From the NCBI RefSeq assembly GCF_051200825.1, contig NZ_CP195158.1:2914001-2978000 (forward strand): DNA of 64,000 nt, read 5' to 3'. This stretch comes from Formosa sp030427735 (GTDB lineage: Bacteria > Bacteroidota > Bacteroidia > Flavobacteriales > Flavobacteriaceae). Each line of letters begins with the position of its first letter. The first letter of the stretch is position 1. The notes under the pieces were generated by a model. It was not told the DNA's origin and ran no database searches. It saw nothing but the letters and a program-made list of their open reading frames with translations. Positions 52,257 through 61,445 of this stretch are shown here, in pieces. The position numbers and the translations under genes are program-made.

Positions 52257-52979
52257 ATGATGCAAAACGCTTTAGGAAAATTATATCTTATACCGACAAC
52301 GCTAGGCGACAACGCCAATCCGTTAGAAGTTTTACCCATTTCTATAAAAAACACAATAGAACACCTTAACACTTTTATTGTGGAAAACGAAAAGACTGCC
52401 AGACGGTTCATAAAAAAAATAACACCTGAAAAAGCACAACCTAGCCTAAAAATATTTCATTTAAACAAATTTACCGAAGCAAGCGACTTACCTACCTTTC
52501 TAGAGCCTTGTTTACAAGGTATTGACGTAGGTTTACTCTCTGAAGCAGGATGCCCAAGTGTAGCCGATCCAGGCTCTGATATTGTAAAAATAGCACACTT
52601 ACAAAACATACAGGTTGTTCCCTTAGTAGGGCCATCGTCTATATTACTTGCACTAATGAGCTCGGGAATGAACGGACAAGGCTTTGCTTTTAACGGATAT
52701 TTGCCAATAGACAAGCATGAGCGCAAACACGAACTTAAACGTTTAGAACGCCTTTCGTCTGACCATAATCAATCTCAAATTTTTATTGAAACGCCTTACA
52801 GAAACAATAAAATGCTTGATGATATTTGCAACACCCTTAGCCCAAGCACCTTGGTTTGTATTGCTTGCGATATTACACTCCCTAGCGAATTTATAAAAAC
52901 CAAAACCGCTTCGGAATGGCGTAAAAATACTGAAGACCTTCATAAAAGGCCTTCAATCTTTATCATTCACAAACACTAA
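52257..52979 (+). CDS. RsmI-like SAM-dependent methyltransferase
   Basis: 240 residues. Tetrapyrrole-methylase fold with LYLIPTTLGDN at the start, the SAM pocket LLSEAGCPSVADPGSDIVKIA, PLVGPSSILLALMSSG and FIETPYRNNKML. RsmI methylates 16S rRNA C1402; this short paralogue with GDNANP may have another substrate. A second ATG lies three bases in. Confidence 0.88.
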   Translation: MMQNALGKLYLIPTTLGDNANPLEVLPISIKNTIEHLNTFIVENEKTARRFIKKITPEKAQPSLKIFHLNKFTEASDLPTFLEPCLQGIDVGLLSEAGCPSVADPGSDIVKIAHLQNIQVVPLVGPSSILLALMSSGMNGQGFAFNGYLPIDKHERKHELKRLERLSSDHNQSQIFIETPYRNNKMLDDICNTLSPSTLVCIACDITLPSEFIKTKTASEWRKNTEDLHKRPSIFIIHKH

Positions 52980-52982
52980 GCG

Positions 52983-53645
52983 TTATGCTTTTTTAACCTT
53001 AGCTTTTTTATTAGGCTTAACAAACGACGTGTCGTAACCCGAGAATTTCTTCATGTAATACTCTATCGAAGTTCCAAAAGCATCAGAAAAACTTACTGCG
53101 CCATTACTTCTCAAGTATTTTTTTACACTTCCTGGCCCAGACAAATGTGCCGCGGCCAAAATTCCAGACTCTGTAATTTCTACGCCATTAATGGTTTTAC
53201 CAACAAAACGCTTAATGTCTCTACGTAAAATCCACTTGTTACGCTCGGCATTTGCTAAAAACGCCTTTTCTTGCAATTCCGGATTATTTAAAAACTGAAC
53301 AGGATTATGAATTCCAATCATTTTTAAAGTCTCCTTGCCAAATTGGTATTTACCTAAATACCCATGACTGTTTACTGTAAAATAATCATTTCTCGACTCT
53401 TTAAACCCTAATGCTTCTTTAAAACCAATAAAAGATTTCCCTAAGTCTGGAGAAAATGTGCGTTCTAGATTGCTTAAATCAGACGCTTCTGTTTCAAAAA
53501 TTTCAGGATTAACAGTATAATTTAATGCTAAACCCTGAGTAGAATAATTCCCAGCTTCTACGGTTTCTTCCGAAGTAAACGAGTAAAAAGCCAAAGAACA
53601 TATTGCAAGAATTACAATGAAATAACCTCCAATATTTTTTATCAT
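52983..53645 (-). CDS. Lytic-transglycosylase-like exported protein
   Basis: 220 residues with a signal anchor (about 5-24). The region ALGFKESRNDYFTVNSHGYLGKYQFGKETLKMIG resembles the SLT/goose-lysozyme fold, with Glu in KESR as the candidate acid and GYLGKYQFG as the core. The C-terminus is rich in lysine (KKAKVKKA). Probably cuts or binds peptidoglycan. Its start is fixed by a TATATTTG box 80 bases upstream. Confidence 0.7.
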   Translation of the reverse strand: MIKNIGGYFIVILAICSLAFYSFTSEETVEAGNYSTQGLALNYTVNPEIFETEASDLSNLERTFSPDLGKSFIGFKEALGFKESRNDYFTVNSHGYLGKYQFGKETLKMIGIHNPVQFLNNPELQEKAFLANAERNKWILRRDIKRFVGKTINGVEITESGILAAAHLSGPGSVKKYLRSNGAVSFSDAFGTSIEYYMKKFSGYDTSFVKPNKKAKVKKA

Positions 53646-53725
53646 ACATTTTTATTTCTTTAAGCCTTATTGTGTTCAAAAACGTTTTCGAAAAACCTTT
53701 TAAACGGCTTAAAAATTTGAGCTTG

Positions 53726-53733
53726 CAAATATA
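53726..53733 (-). promoter_or_regulatory. -7 box of the transglycosylase-like gene
   Basis: TATATTTG on the minus strand, full TAnnTTTG match, 80 bases upstream of the ATG. The 252-base gap (53646-53897) otherwise holds a 12-base palindrome TTAATCGATTAA (53758-53769) and several GTTAA words, but no gene. Confidence 0.45.
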
Positions 53734-53897
53734 CAACTTTTTTTATTAATCTGAAAATTAATCGATTAAGTGTATTTCCACCCTTTTATCGCACTCGTTA
53801 CGTACAAGTTAACAAAGAAATCAGCCGATAATCTAACGCGAAAAAGAAGGTTAATTCCCACGTTAAATCAACTAAAAAAAGAAAAATTTAACAGAAG

Positions 53898-54938
53898 TTA
53901 ACGAATACCTTGCTTATTTAAGTAGTTTTGATAAGCTCTTGCATTGGCGTTATGAGCCGTTAAATTTTTGGCAAATTTATGATACCCTAATCGCTCAGGG
54001 TCGGCAGCAAAATAATAGTAGCCATGCTTTTCGGCATGCAAAACAGCATCAATAGCCGAAATATCTGGCATAGCTATTGGTCCCGGAGGTAAACCGGTAT
54101 ATAAATATGTATTATAAGGAGAGACGATTAATTTATGTTTATTTAAAACGCGCTTAATAATGGTGTCTTTATATTCTGGCATTTGGTAGGCGGCAAATTT
54201 TAATGTCGGATCGGCCTGTAGAGGCATACCCACTTTCAACCGATTTAAATATACACCGGCTATACGAGGTTGCTCCGAAGCCTGTTTAGATTCTTCATGC
54301 ACTATAGACGCCAAAGTCATTACTTCATTTTTAGACAATCCAATTGCTTTTGCTTGCGCTTCGCGATTTGCATTCCAAAAGCGATTATACTCGGTTAACA
54401 TTCTGTCTCTAAACTGCTCTGCCGATGTATTCCAAAAAAACTCATAGCTATTAGGGATAAACATGCCCAACTGTGTTGCTTTAGTAAATTGATTGGTGTT
54501 TAAAAACAACGAATCGTTAAAAGCTGTAAGCAAACTTAAACTATCGGCTTCTATTTGTGTTGCAATTCTGCCCGCCAACTTATCTATACGTTCTTGATTG
54601 TTAAACGCTACGGTAATAGGTATATTATTACTTCTAATAGAATTAATAATCGCATTGTTATTCATGCCCTTTTCAATACCAAATTTACCTGCTTTAATAT
54701 TTGTAGTGTACTGTTTCTGTTCTGCCAAGGCATCGAAATCACCGATATCCTTTAGCAACGGCTTTAATTGCTCTCTAACATCTTGATAGGTCGCTCCCGT
54801 TGGCACATAAATATAAGCTGTTTGATTATTGAAATTGGTATTCGGTTTAAACATTACAGAATACACATAATGTGCAAAAAAAGCAGCAACAACAAGTCCT
54901 ATAAGCGCAATGGCTATAATTATTTTTTTGATATACAT
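53898..54938 (-). CDS. mltG: Endolytic transglycosylase MltG
   Basis: 346 residues. One N-terminal membrane helix (about 4-28), a LysM-like region, then the YceG catalytic domain with the acid Glu in ASIVHEESKQ and LPPGPIAMPDISAIDAVLHAEKH. It cuts nascent glycan strands and limits their length. Its start overlaps the GNAT gene by 19 bases. Confidence 0.94.
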   Translation of the reverse strand: MYIKKIIIAIALIGLVVAAFFAHYVYSVMFKPNTNFNNQTAYIYVPTGATYQDVREQLKPLLKDIGDFDALAEQKQYTTNIKAGKFGIEKGMNNNAIINSIRSNNIPITVAFNNQERIDKLAGRIATQIEADSLSLLTAFNDSLFLNTNQFTKATQLGMFIPNSYEFFWNTSAEQFRDRMLTEYNRFWNANREAQAKAIGLSKNEVMTLASIVHEESKQASEQPRIAGVYLNRLKVGMPLQADPTLKFAAYQMPEYKDTIIKRVLNKHKLIVSPYNTYLYTGLPPGPIAMPDISAIDAVLHAEKHGYYYFAADPERLGYHKFAKNLTAHNANARAYQNYLNKQGIR

Positions 54939-55462
54939 GAAGTGTTTATACGTTGAAAAAGATATTCGTTTTTATATACGCCATTTACTAGGCTCCAGTC
55001 TTTTTTTAAGCCAATTTTTTCGAAGCCCATAGCCGTAAACAATCCAATACTAGCTTGATTATCTTCGGAAATATTACAATATAATTGATGCAAATGAAGG
55101 TGGGTAAAACAATAATTAACCAGCAGAGACAAAGCCTCGCGTCCCAAACCTTTACCGCGATGCCCTTGATGTTTTATTAAAATACCAACACCAGCTTTTC
55201 TATTTTTAAAATCGAAATCAAACACATCTATAAGTCCAATTACCTCATGGTCGTTTGTGCAAATAACAAGGCGCAATTGTTTAACTTCGAATATATCTTT
55301 ATGAGCATGCTCTAAATACTCCTTAATTAAATATCTGGAATAAGGCGTTTGCGTATGACTTAATTCCCATAACGACTCGTCGTTTTCAACCTGATAAATA
55401 AACTCAAGGTCTTCGGGCTCTAAAGCACGCAAGTAAACAAATTCGCCTTGCAAGGTTACCAT
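54920..55462 (-). CDS. GNAT-family N-acetyltransferase (RimJ/RimL-like)
   Basis: 180 residues. The opening VYLRALEPEDLEFIYQVEND and motif A GVGILIKHQGHRGKGLGREAL, then NISEDNQASIGLFTAMGFEKIG, are typical of the ribosomal-protein-type acetyltransferases. The substrate could also be an amino sugar or antibiotic. Sits between dapF (7-base overlap) and mltG. Confidence 0.88.
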   Translation of the reverse strand: MVTLQGEFVYLRALEPEDLEFIYQVENDESLWELSHTQTPYSRYLIKEYLEHAHKDIFEVKQLRLVICTNDHEVIGLIDVFDFDFKNRKAGVGILIKHQGHRGKGLGREALSLLVNYCFTHLHLHQLYCNISEDNQASIGLFTAMGFEKIGLKKDWSLVNGVYKNEYLFQRINTSCISKK

Positions 55463-56235
55463 GCCATTTCTCCTTTAAACACCTGAGTTGCCGGACCGAT
55501 TAACCATACATTATTATAATGTTTGGATTGCGGTGTAAAAGCGACTTTTAATTGTCCACCTTCTACCTCTAAATTTATGGTCTCAGCTTGAGTTTCGCCT
55601 AAATAATGCATAGCTATAGCCACTGCTGTTACCCCAGTACCGCAAGACAAAGTTTCGTCTTCCACACCGCGTTCGTAAGTGCGCACCCTAAAAGTATCGT
55701 CGTTTAATTTTTTTACAAAATTAACGTTTGTTCCCGCTTCAAAATAGGGCGCTCCATGGCGTATTTCTCGGCCTTTGGTTTTAATATCGAAAGTTTCTAT
55801 ATCAGCTTCAAATTGCACATGATGAGGGGAACCTGTATTTAAAAAAACATGATTTTCTTGTTGCTCTACAGTTTGAACATCCTGCATTTGTAATTTCACC
55901 AAACTATCTTCAAAAACCACATGGTGCATACCGTCTATAGCTTCAAAAGTCGCTTTGTTACCAATTACCCCTAAGTCTTTAGCAAATTGAGAAATGCAAC
56001 GCCCGCCGTTACCACACATTGTACTTTCGTTGCCATCGGCATTAAAATACACCATTCTAAAATCTGCACTAGGGTGATTTTCCAATAAGATTAATCCATC
56101 GGCACCAATACCAAAACGACGGTCGCAAAGAAAATGAATACGTTTTGTATCGTGTTTATCGAATGTATTTTCACGATTGTCAATCATTACAAAATCATTC
56201 CCTGTTCCCTGATATTTATAAAAAGTATGTTTCAT
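55456..56235 (-). CDS. dapF: Diaminopimelate epimerase
   Basis: 259 residues, two-fold pseudosymmetric. The two catalytic cysteines are in MCGNGGRC (near 72) and SCGTG (near 198). It turns LL- to meso-diaminopimelate for peptidoglycan and lysine. First gene of a minus-strand unit with GNAT and mltG. Its -7 box is at 56244-56251. Confidence 0.96.
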   Translation of the reverse strand: MKHTFYKYQGTGNDFVMIDNRENTFDKHDTKRIHFLCDRRFGIGADGLILLENHPSADFRMVYFNADGNESTMCGNGGRCISQFAKDLGVIGNKATFEAIDGMHHVVFEDSLVKLQMQDVQTVEQQENHVFLNTGSPHHVQFEADIETFDIKTKGREIRHGAPYFEAGTNVNFVKKLNDDTFRVRTYERGVEDETLSCGTGVTAVAIAMHYLGETQAETINLEVEGGQLKVAFTPQSKHYNNVWLIGPATQVFKGEMAW

Positions 56236-56243
56236 ATTACGCG

Positions 56244-56251
56244 CAAAGATA
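56244..56251 (-). promoter_or_regulatory. -7 box of dapF
   Basis: TATCTTTG on the minus strand, nine bases... of leader before the ATG at 56235; full TAnnTTTG match. Confidence 0.5.
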
Positions 56252-56276
56252 GCAATATTTGGCTGTTTTTTTCGTT

Positions 56277-56314
56277 GTTAAAAGTCGTTAAATTGCACGT
56301 TAAAAATCGTTAAA
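56277..56314 (+). promoter_or_regulatory. Phased GTTAAA repeats upstream of htrA
   Basis: Four GTTAAA words on the + strand start at 56277, 56287, 56299 and 56309 (spacing 10, 12, 10 bases), close to one helical turn each. They lie about 70-108 bases before the htrA ATG and between the divergent dapF box and htrA. Such phased direct repeats suit an OmpR-family regulator; no experiment is implied. Confidence 0.5.
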
Positions 56315-56384
56315 CCTCATCAAATACATCAGTAAAAAAATTAATTTTATTCTTAAATTCTTAAAAACTTAATTATAAATATAA

Positions 56385-57791
56385 ATGAAAAAGATTTTAA
56401 CCTTAGTTTTAATTTCTGCCTTAGGTGGGGCAATTACCTTAGGAACTTACAAAATATTTATTGAAAAAGACCAACCGGTTGTAACAACAAAAACCGAACC
56501 ATCTGCATCGCATTTTATACCTACAAACAATATTGTAAACACTAACAATTTGGTTAATGCTCCAGATTTTACAGCGGCTGCCGAAAACACAGTCCATACG
56601 GTTGTACACGTTAAAAACGTTGCCATGGTTTCTGGACAAATGACTTTTGAGGACTTGTTTTATGGCCGCAGACCTATGCAACCTCAAGTTGGCACTGGCT
56701 CTGGAGTTATTATCTCTCCCGACGGTTACATTATTACCAATAACCACGTAATTGATGGTGCGCAAGCTTTATCGGTTACTTTAAACAATAATAAAGAATA
56801 CAATGCAACAGTTGTCGGATCGGACGACAAAACAGACATTGCACTTTTAAAGATTGAAGCTGACGAAGAATTGCCATACAGTACTTTTGGAGATAGCGAC
56901 CAAGCCAAAATTGGCGAATGGGTGCTTGCTGTTGGCAACCCTTTTAATTTAACATCTACAGTAACCGCAGGTATTATTAGTGCAAAATCCAGAGACTTAT
57001 CTGGACAAAGCTATCAGTCGTTCATCCAAACAGATGCTGCTGTAAACCCAGGAAACTCTGGAGGTGCTTTAGTAAATGTAAATGGAGATTTAATTGGGAT
57101 AAACACAGCAATTTCTTCGCAAACAGGTTCGTACATCGGTTATTCTTTTGCAGTACCTAGTAACATCGCCCGCAAAGTAATTGAAGATATTATAGAATAT
57201 GGTAATGTACAAAACGGTATATTGGGTGTAACTGGTGGGGCTCTTAATAATGCGTACGCCGAAAAACTAGAACTTAGTGAAACCGAAGGCTTTTATGTAG
57301 ATAGTGTTGAAGAAGGCTCTGGTGCAGAAGCCGCTGGTATTCAGCATGGCGATATTATTAAAGCAATCGATCAAGTTAAAATCACAAAATTTTCAGACTT
57401 AAGAGGGCATTTAAATACAAAACGTCCTAACGATGTGGTACAAGTTACCCTTTTAAGAGATGGCAAAACAAAAGAAGTTCCTGTTACATTAATTAAAAAC
57501 CAAACCCTTACCATGCCTTTAGTTGGTGTAATAAAAAACACCGATAAACAAGATCTCAAAAAATTCAACCTAAGCAATGGTGTGAAAATTTTAAGACTAA
57601 ACGATAAATATGCCGAATACTGGAAACGCAACGGCATTGTTGAAGGCACAATAATTACGGCTATAGACGGAGAAAAAGTAAAATCTGTAGACGATGTACA
57701 GAATATTATAAAAAACAAATCGCCTTACGAGCCATTACAAATAGAATTAATAAATGCTCGCGGCGAAAAAGAACGCTTTAATTTCAGATAA
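56385..57791 (+). CDS. HtrA/Do-like periplasmic serine protease
   Basis: 468 residues. N-terminal membrane anchor or signal (about 3-22), a trypsin-like domain with triad H121 (NNHVID), D151 (KTDIALL) and S225 (NPGNSGG), and two PDZ domains (about 275-360 and 380-465). It degrades or refolds damaged envelope proteins under stress. The strong repeats upstream suggest stress control. Terminator at 57823-57849. Confidence 0.95.
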   Translation: MKKILTLVLISALGGAITLGTYKIFIEKDQPVVTTKTEPSASHFIPTNNIVNTNNLVNAPDFTAAAENTVHTVVHVKNVAMVSGQMTFEDLFYGRRPMQPQVGTGSGVIISPDGYIITNNHVIDGAQALSVTLNNNKEYNATVVGSDDKTDIALLKIEADEELPYSTFGDSDQAKIGEWVLAVGNPFNLTSTVTAGIISAKSRDLSGQSYQSFIQTDAAVNPGNSGGALVNVNGDLIGINTAISSQTGSYIGYSFAVPSNIARKVIEDIIEYGNVQNGILGVTGGALNNAYAEKLELSETEGFYVDSVEEGSGAEAAGIQHGDIIKAIDQVKITKFSDLRGHLNTKRPNDVVQVTLLRDGKTKEVPVTLIKNQTLTMPLVGVIKNTDKQDLKKFNLSNGVKILRLNDKYAEYWKRNGIVEGTIITAIDGEKVKSVDDVQNIIKNKSPYEPLQIELINARGEKERFNFR

Positions 57792-57822
57792 TTTTTTTTA
57801 CATCTTTCAATACATCGAACCC

Positions 57823-57849
57823 AAACCCTTTAGAATTTCTAAAGGGTTT
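57823..57849 (+). terminator. Terminator of htrA
   Basis: Eleven-bp stem AAACCCTTTAG (57823-57833) with CTAAAGGGTTT (57839-57849), loop AATTT, followed by a T-rich tract. Confidence 0.8.
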
Positions 57850-57890
57850 TATTTTTATAAAAATAAATTACGAAAACGTTTGAAATATGC

Positions 57891-57898
57891 TATTTTTG
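57891..57898 (+). promoter_or_regulatory. -7 box of the GAPDH gene
   Basis: TATTTTTG, 35 bases before the GAPDH ATG; no clear -33 element. Confidence 0.45.
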
Positions 57899-57933
57899 CC
57901 GAAAATATAAAACAACACACTAAATTTTAAACC

Positions 57934-59382
57934 ATGAGTTTTATTGAAACTTACGAAAAAGAACTTGCTTTCCAAGCCGATCGCAGAAGAGCAACTGTAG
58001 AGTTCATTAAAATTGTAAGCGACCTTTGGTACGACAAATCTATCGAATTGGTACTCTTCAGAAATCAATTAATTGACAGAAACGTGAGTCAGATTCTTAA
58101 TTTGCATGAATATGCTGGCGAATTTGTACAAAAACCGATTTCCATTTTCGATTCGGTAGAGATCGCTCAAGCCATTCGCACTTTAGACCTACCGCCTGCA
58201 AAGTTAGATATTGGTAAACTAACTTACGAGTTTCAGCTAGACGACCACAAGCATAGCAACGCTATGGCCTTTGTAGCCCAAAAATTAAAGAACGCCAGTA
58301 AAAACAATAGCATAACCCCTAAAGATGTTGTGCTCTATGGTTTTGGTAGAATTGGGCGCCTAGTTGCCCGCGAACTTATGGCCAGAACAGGCTCTGGAAA
58401 TCAGTTAAGACTACGCGCTATAGTAACCCGAGGCAAAGTAGACCAAACGGTTTTAGAAAAACGCGCATCTTTGCTCCGCAACGACTCTGTACATGGTGAA
58501 TTTTCGGGCAATGTAATTGCAGATCCTAAAAACAGTGCACTTATTATTAATGGCACGACAGTTAAAATCATTTCTGCCAATAATCCAGAAGAAATAGATT
58601 ACACCTCTTACGGTATAAACAATGCGTTAGTGATAGACAATACAGGTGCGTTTAGAGATCATGAAGCTTTAAGCAGACACCTTGCCTCTAAAGGCGTAGA
58701 CAAAGTACTCCTTACAGCACCAGGGAAAGGCGTTCCTAATATTGTTCATGGCGTAAACCATTTAGAACACAATCCAGAATCTGTCGATATTTTTTCTGCA
58801 GCATCCTGTACCACAAATGCCATTACTCCCATATTAAAAAGCATTCAAGACAGTTACGGTATAGAACACGGGCATTTAGAAACCATTCACGCCTATACTA
58901 ACGACCAGAATTTAGTAGATAATTTCCATAACAAATACCGTCGTGGTCGTGCCGCAGCACTTAACATGGTAATTACCGAAACTGGTGCTGGCAAAGCGGT
59001 TGCAAAGGCTCTACCTGTTTTAGAGGGCAAACTAACCTCTAATGCCATTAGAGTGCCTGTTCCTAACGGATCTTTAGCCATTTTAAATTTAGAATTAACT
59101 AACGAAACTTCTGTAGAGCACATTAACAACACCATTAAAAAAAGTGCTTTGGAAGGCGCCTTGGTCGAGCAGATTAAATACGAATTAAGTGATGAGTTAG
59201 TATCTAGCGACATCGTAGGTAGCTCGGCCCCTTCAATATTCGATAGTAAAGCTACAATTGTAAGTGCAAACCAAAAAAATGCTATTTTATACATTTGGTA
59301 CGATAACGAGTACGGCTATAGCCATCAAGTAATTAGGCTAGCGAAATACATTGCCAAAGTAAGACGCTATACATATTATTAA
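57934..59382 (+). CDS. Glyceraldehyde-3-phosphate dehydrogenase, long form
   Basis: 482 residues, about 140 more than standard GAPDH. The NAD(P) motif GFGRIGRLVARELM starts near 136, the nucleophile C292 is in SAASCTTNAITP, and later His in HAYTNDQN and WYDNEYGYS at the end are intact. The N-terminal extension (about 1-130) has no motif I recognise. It oxidises or reduces glyceraldehyde-3-phosphate in glycolysis or gluconeogenesis. Terminator at 59423. Confidence 0.93.
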   Translation: MSFIETYEKELAFQADRRRATVEFIKIVSDLWYDKSIELVLFRNQLIDRNVSQILNLHEYAGEFVQKPISIFDSVEIAQAIRTLDLPPAKLDIGKLTYEFQLDDHKHSNAMAFVAQKLKNASKNNSITPKDVVLYGFGRIGRLVARELMARTGSGNQLRLRAIVTRGKVDQTVLEKRASLLRNDSVHGEFSGNVIADPKNSALIINGTTVKIISANNPEEIDYTSYGINNALVIDNTGAFRDHEALSRHLASKGVDKVLLTAPGKGVPNIVHGVNHLEHNPESVDIFSAASCTTNAITPILKSIQDSYGIEHGHLETIHAYTNDQNLVDNFHNKYRRGRAAALNMVITETGAGKAVAKALPVLEGKLTSNAIRVPVPNGSLAILNLELTNETSVEHINNTIKKSALEGALVEQIKYELSDELVSSDIVGSSAPSIFDSKATIVSANQKNAILYIWYDNEYGYSHQVIRLAKYIAKVRRYTYY

Positions 59383-59422
59383 CAGCTCGTAATCCAAAAA
59401 CACATTTTAATCGTATATTATG

Positions 59423-59448
59423 AAAAACCTCACTTTTGTGAGGTTTTT
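59423..59448 (+). terminator. Terminator of the GAPDH gene
   Basis: Eleven-bp stem AAAAACCTCAC (59423-59433) with GTGAGGTTTTT (59438-59448), loop TTTT, then a further T. Confidence 0.85.
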
Positions 59449-59525
59449 TGCTAATTCAACTAAATAGATTAACTATTATTTTTACTATTTTCGTAGCATT
59501 ATAAAACCCAAATACCCTAAAAATA

Positions 59526-60134
59526 ATGACATTATTAAGACCAATAGCAATTACATTATTTACATTTTTATTATCCCTACCTACATTTTCTCAAGACGAC
59601 ACAGAAGACAAATTATCATTAAACGAAGGCTCTTTAGACAATCAGTTCGAATATGTTATTCAGCGATCTAATAATTACCAAGATTATAAGGTTGTAAAAA
59701 AAACTTGGTTATACGCTTTAAAGGCACATACCTTAGACTCTTTAAAAGCTGTACAAAAAGACCTCTCGGAAACACAAATAAATGTAGAGCAGCAGGCAGG
59801 CGAAATAGCAAGCCTTAAAAGCAATTTAAATGAAACCCAAAACACTTTAGACCTTACCAATAAAGAAAAAGACAGCATGCAATTTTTGGGTCTTCAACTA
59901 AGTAAACAAACCTACAATACGTTTATTTGGTCTGTAATTGGTGGACTGTTGGTGTTTTTATTGTTCTTCATATATAAATTCAGAAACAGCAATTCTGTAA
60001 CCAAGGAAGCAAAACGCATGTTAGCAGAGATAGAAGAAGAGTTTGAAGAGCACAGACAAACAGCACTTAAGCGCGAACAAAAAGTAAGACGTCAATTACA
60101 AGACGAAATTAACAAACAAAAAGCGAGTGTGTAA
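59526..60134 (+). CDS. Coiled-coil membrane protein upstream of trmD
   Basis: 202 residues. Signal peptide (about 1-23, cleaving near TFSQ), a periplasmic helix and coiled coil (about 75-125), a membrane helix (about 137-156, FIWSVIGGLLVFLLFFIY), then a charged cytoplasmic coiled coil (about 160-200). No methyltransferase motif is present, although I recall such genes being labelled as tRNA methyltransferase because they sit beside trmD. Function unknown; it has its own terminator. Confidence 0.7.
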   Translation: MTLLRPIAITLFTFLLSLPTFSQDDTEDKLSLNEGSLDNQFEYVIQRSNNYQDYKVVKKTWLYALKAHTLDSLKAVQKDLSETQINVEQQAGEIASLKSNLNETQNTLDLTNKEKDSMQFLGLQLSKQTYNTFIWSVIGGLLVFLLFFIYKFRNSNSVTKEAKRMLAEIEEEFEEHRQTALKREQKVRRQLQDEINKQKASV

Positions 60135-60167
60135 ATACCTTTCATATCCATATTTTTTACACTCACA

Positions 60168-60200
60168 AAAAGTCTATACCCTCAATTTATAGACTTTTTT
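60168..60200 (+). terminator. Terminator of the coiled-coil gene
   Basis: Twelve-bp stem AAAAAGTCTATA (60168-60179) with TATAGACTTTTT (60189-60200), followed by a T tract. Confidence 0.8.
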
Positions 60201-60274
60201 CTTTTTTATACCTCTTGGCCTTTTAGTATTTAGCCTATTCTTCGCATCTTTGCATGCTTAAAATTTTATTTGTC

Positions 60275-60952
60275 ATGCGTATAGACATTATTACGGTTTT
60301 ACCCGAATTACTAAAAAGTCCGTTTGAAGCTTCAATTTTAAAACGAGCTATCGAGGCCAATTTAGTTGAAGTACATTTTCATAATTTAAGAGACTACACG
60401 TCTGACAATTACAAAACCGTAGACGACTATCAATTTGGTGGCGGCGCAGGTATGGTTATGCTTATAGAACCTATCGATAAATGCATTACTAAATTAAAAT
60501 CGGAACGGACGTACGACGAAATTATTTACATGACACCAGATGGTGAAACTTTAAAACAAGGAGTTGCCAATGCACTATCGCTAAAAAAAAACATTATCGT
60601 TTTATGCGGACATTACAAAGGTGTAGACCAACGTGTACGCGACATGTTCGTAACTAAAGAAATATCTATAGGAGATTACGTACTATCTGGAGGCGAATTA
60701 GGCGCAGCCGTTTTATGCGATGCAATTATACGCTTAATCCCTGGAGTACTGGGCAACGAAACCTCAGCACTAACAGATTCGTTTCAAGACAACCTATTGG
60801 CGCCACCAATTTACACCAGACCACGAGACTACAAAGGCCATAAAGTGCCAGATGTGCTATTTAGCGGAAATTTTCCTGAAATTGAAAAATGGAGAGAAAA
60901 CCAAGCCTACGAACGCACAAAATCCAGAAGACCAGACTTGTTAGACGATTAA
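60275..60952 (+). CDS. trmD: tRNA (guanine37-N1)-methyltransferase
   Basis: 225 residues from ATG 60275, which starts MRIDIITVLPE as in the family; ATG 60254 would add seven unusual residues. SAM-binding knot: FGGGAGMVML, LCGHYKGVDQRV, SIGDYVLSGGELGAAVL. It makes m1G37 and prevents frameshifts. rplS lies about 120 bases downstream with its own promoter. Confidence 0.96.
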   Translation: MRIDIITVLPELLKSPFEASILKRAIEANLVEVHFHNLRDYTSDNYKTVDDYQFGGGAGMVMLIEPIDKCITKLKSERTYDEIIYMTPDGETLKQGVANALSLKKNIIVLCGHYKGVDQRVRDMFVTKEISIGDYVLSGGELGAAVLCDAIIRLIPGVLGNETSALTDSFQDNLLAPPIYTRPRDYKGHKVPDVLFSGNFPEIEKWRENQAYERTKSRRPDLLDD

Positions 60953-60968
60953 TTTTTAAACCAAAGCA

Positions 60969-60998
60969 TTGTTTATTATAAATTAATCACTATTTTTG
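60969..60998 (+). promoter_or_regulatory. Promoter of rplS
   Basis: TTG (60969-60971), exactly 19 bases, TATTTTTG (60991-60998): a full match to the Bacteroidota consensus. It gives a leader of about 70 bases. Confidence 0.75.
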
Positions 60999-61073
60999 CA
61001 GCCAATTTCGAACCAACCTCTGGCGAAAATCGTGAATGTTGCTTTGATATAACACTATATAAAACATAAAGAT

Positions 61074-61424
61074 ATGGAGTCTTTAATAAAATTTGTACAA
61101 GACGAATTTGTAACAAAAAAAGAATTTCCAGAGTTTGGAGCTGGAGACACAATTACTGTGTACTACGAAATTAGAGAAGGAGAAAAAGTACGTACTCAGT
61201 TTTTTAGAGGCGTAGTTATTCAAAAAAGAGGTACAGGAACTTCTGAAACCTTTACTATCAGAAAAATGTCTGGTACTGTAGGTGTAGAGCGTATTTTCCC
61301 GATTAACATGCCTGCTTTACAAAAAATAGAAGTAAACAAAAAAGGTAAAGTACGTAGAGCTCGTATTTTCTACTTTAGAGGTCTTACTGGTAAAAAAGCA
61401 AGAATTAAAGAAAGCCGTAGATAA
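61074..61424 (+). CDS. rplS: 50S ribosomal protein L19
   Basis: 116 residues. The L19 signature is clear: PEFGAGDTITVYYEIREGEKVRTQFFRGVVIQKRG, GVERIFPINMPALQKIEV and the basic C-terminus RRARIFYFRGLTGKKARIKE. It lies at the 50S/30S interface. It is followed by a strong terminator and then 780 bases without a gene. Confidence 0.97.
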   Translation: MESLIKFVQDEFVTKKEFPEFGAGDTITVYYEIREGEKVRTQFFRGVVIQKRGTGTSETFTIRKMSGTVGVERIFPINMPALQKIEVNKKGKVRRARIFYFRGLTGKKARIKESRR

Positions 61425-61445
61425 AACTAGCTTTCTAAATATATT

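Noticed and set aside
58893..59294. A 133-codon minus-strand frame within GAPDH
   Set aside because: Antisense to conserved catalytic residues of GAPDH, and composition reflects complement codon bias.
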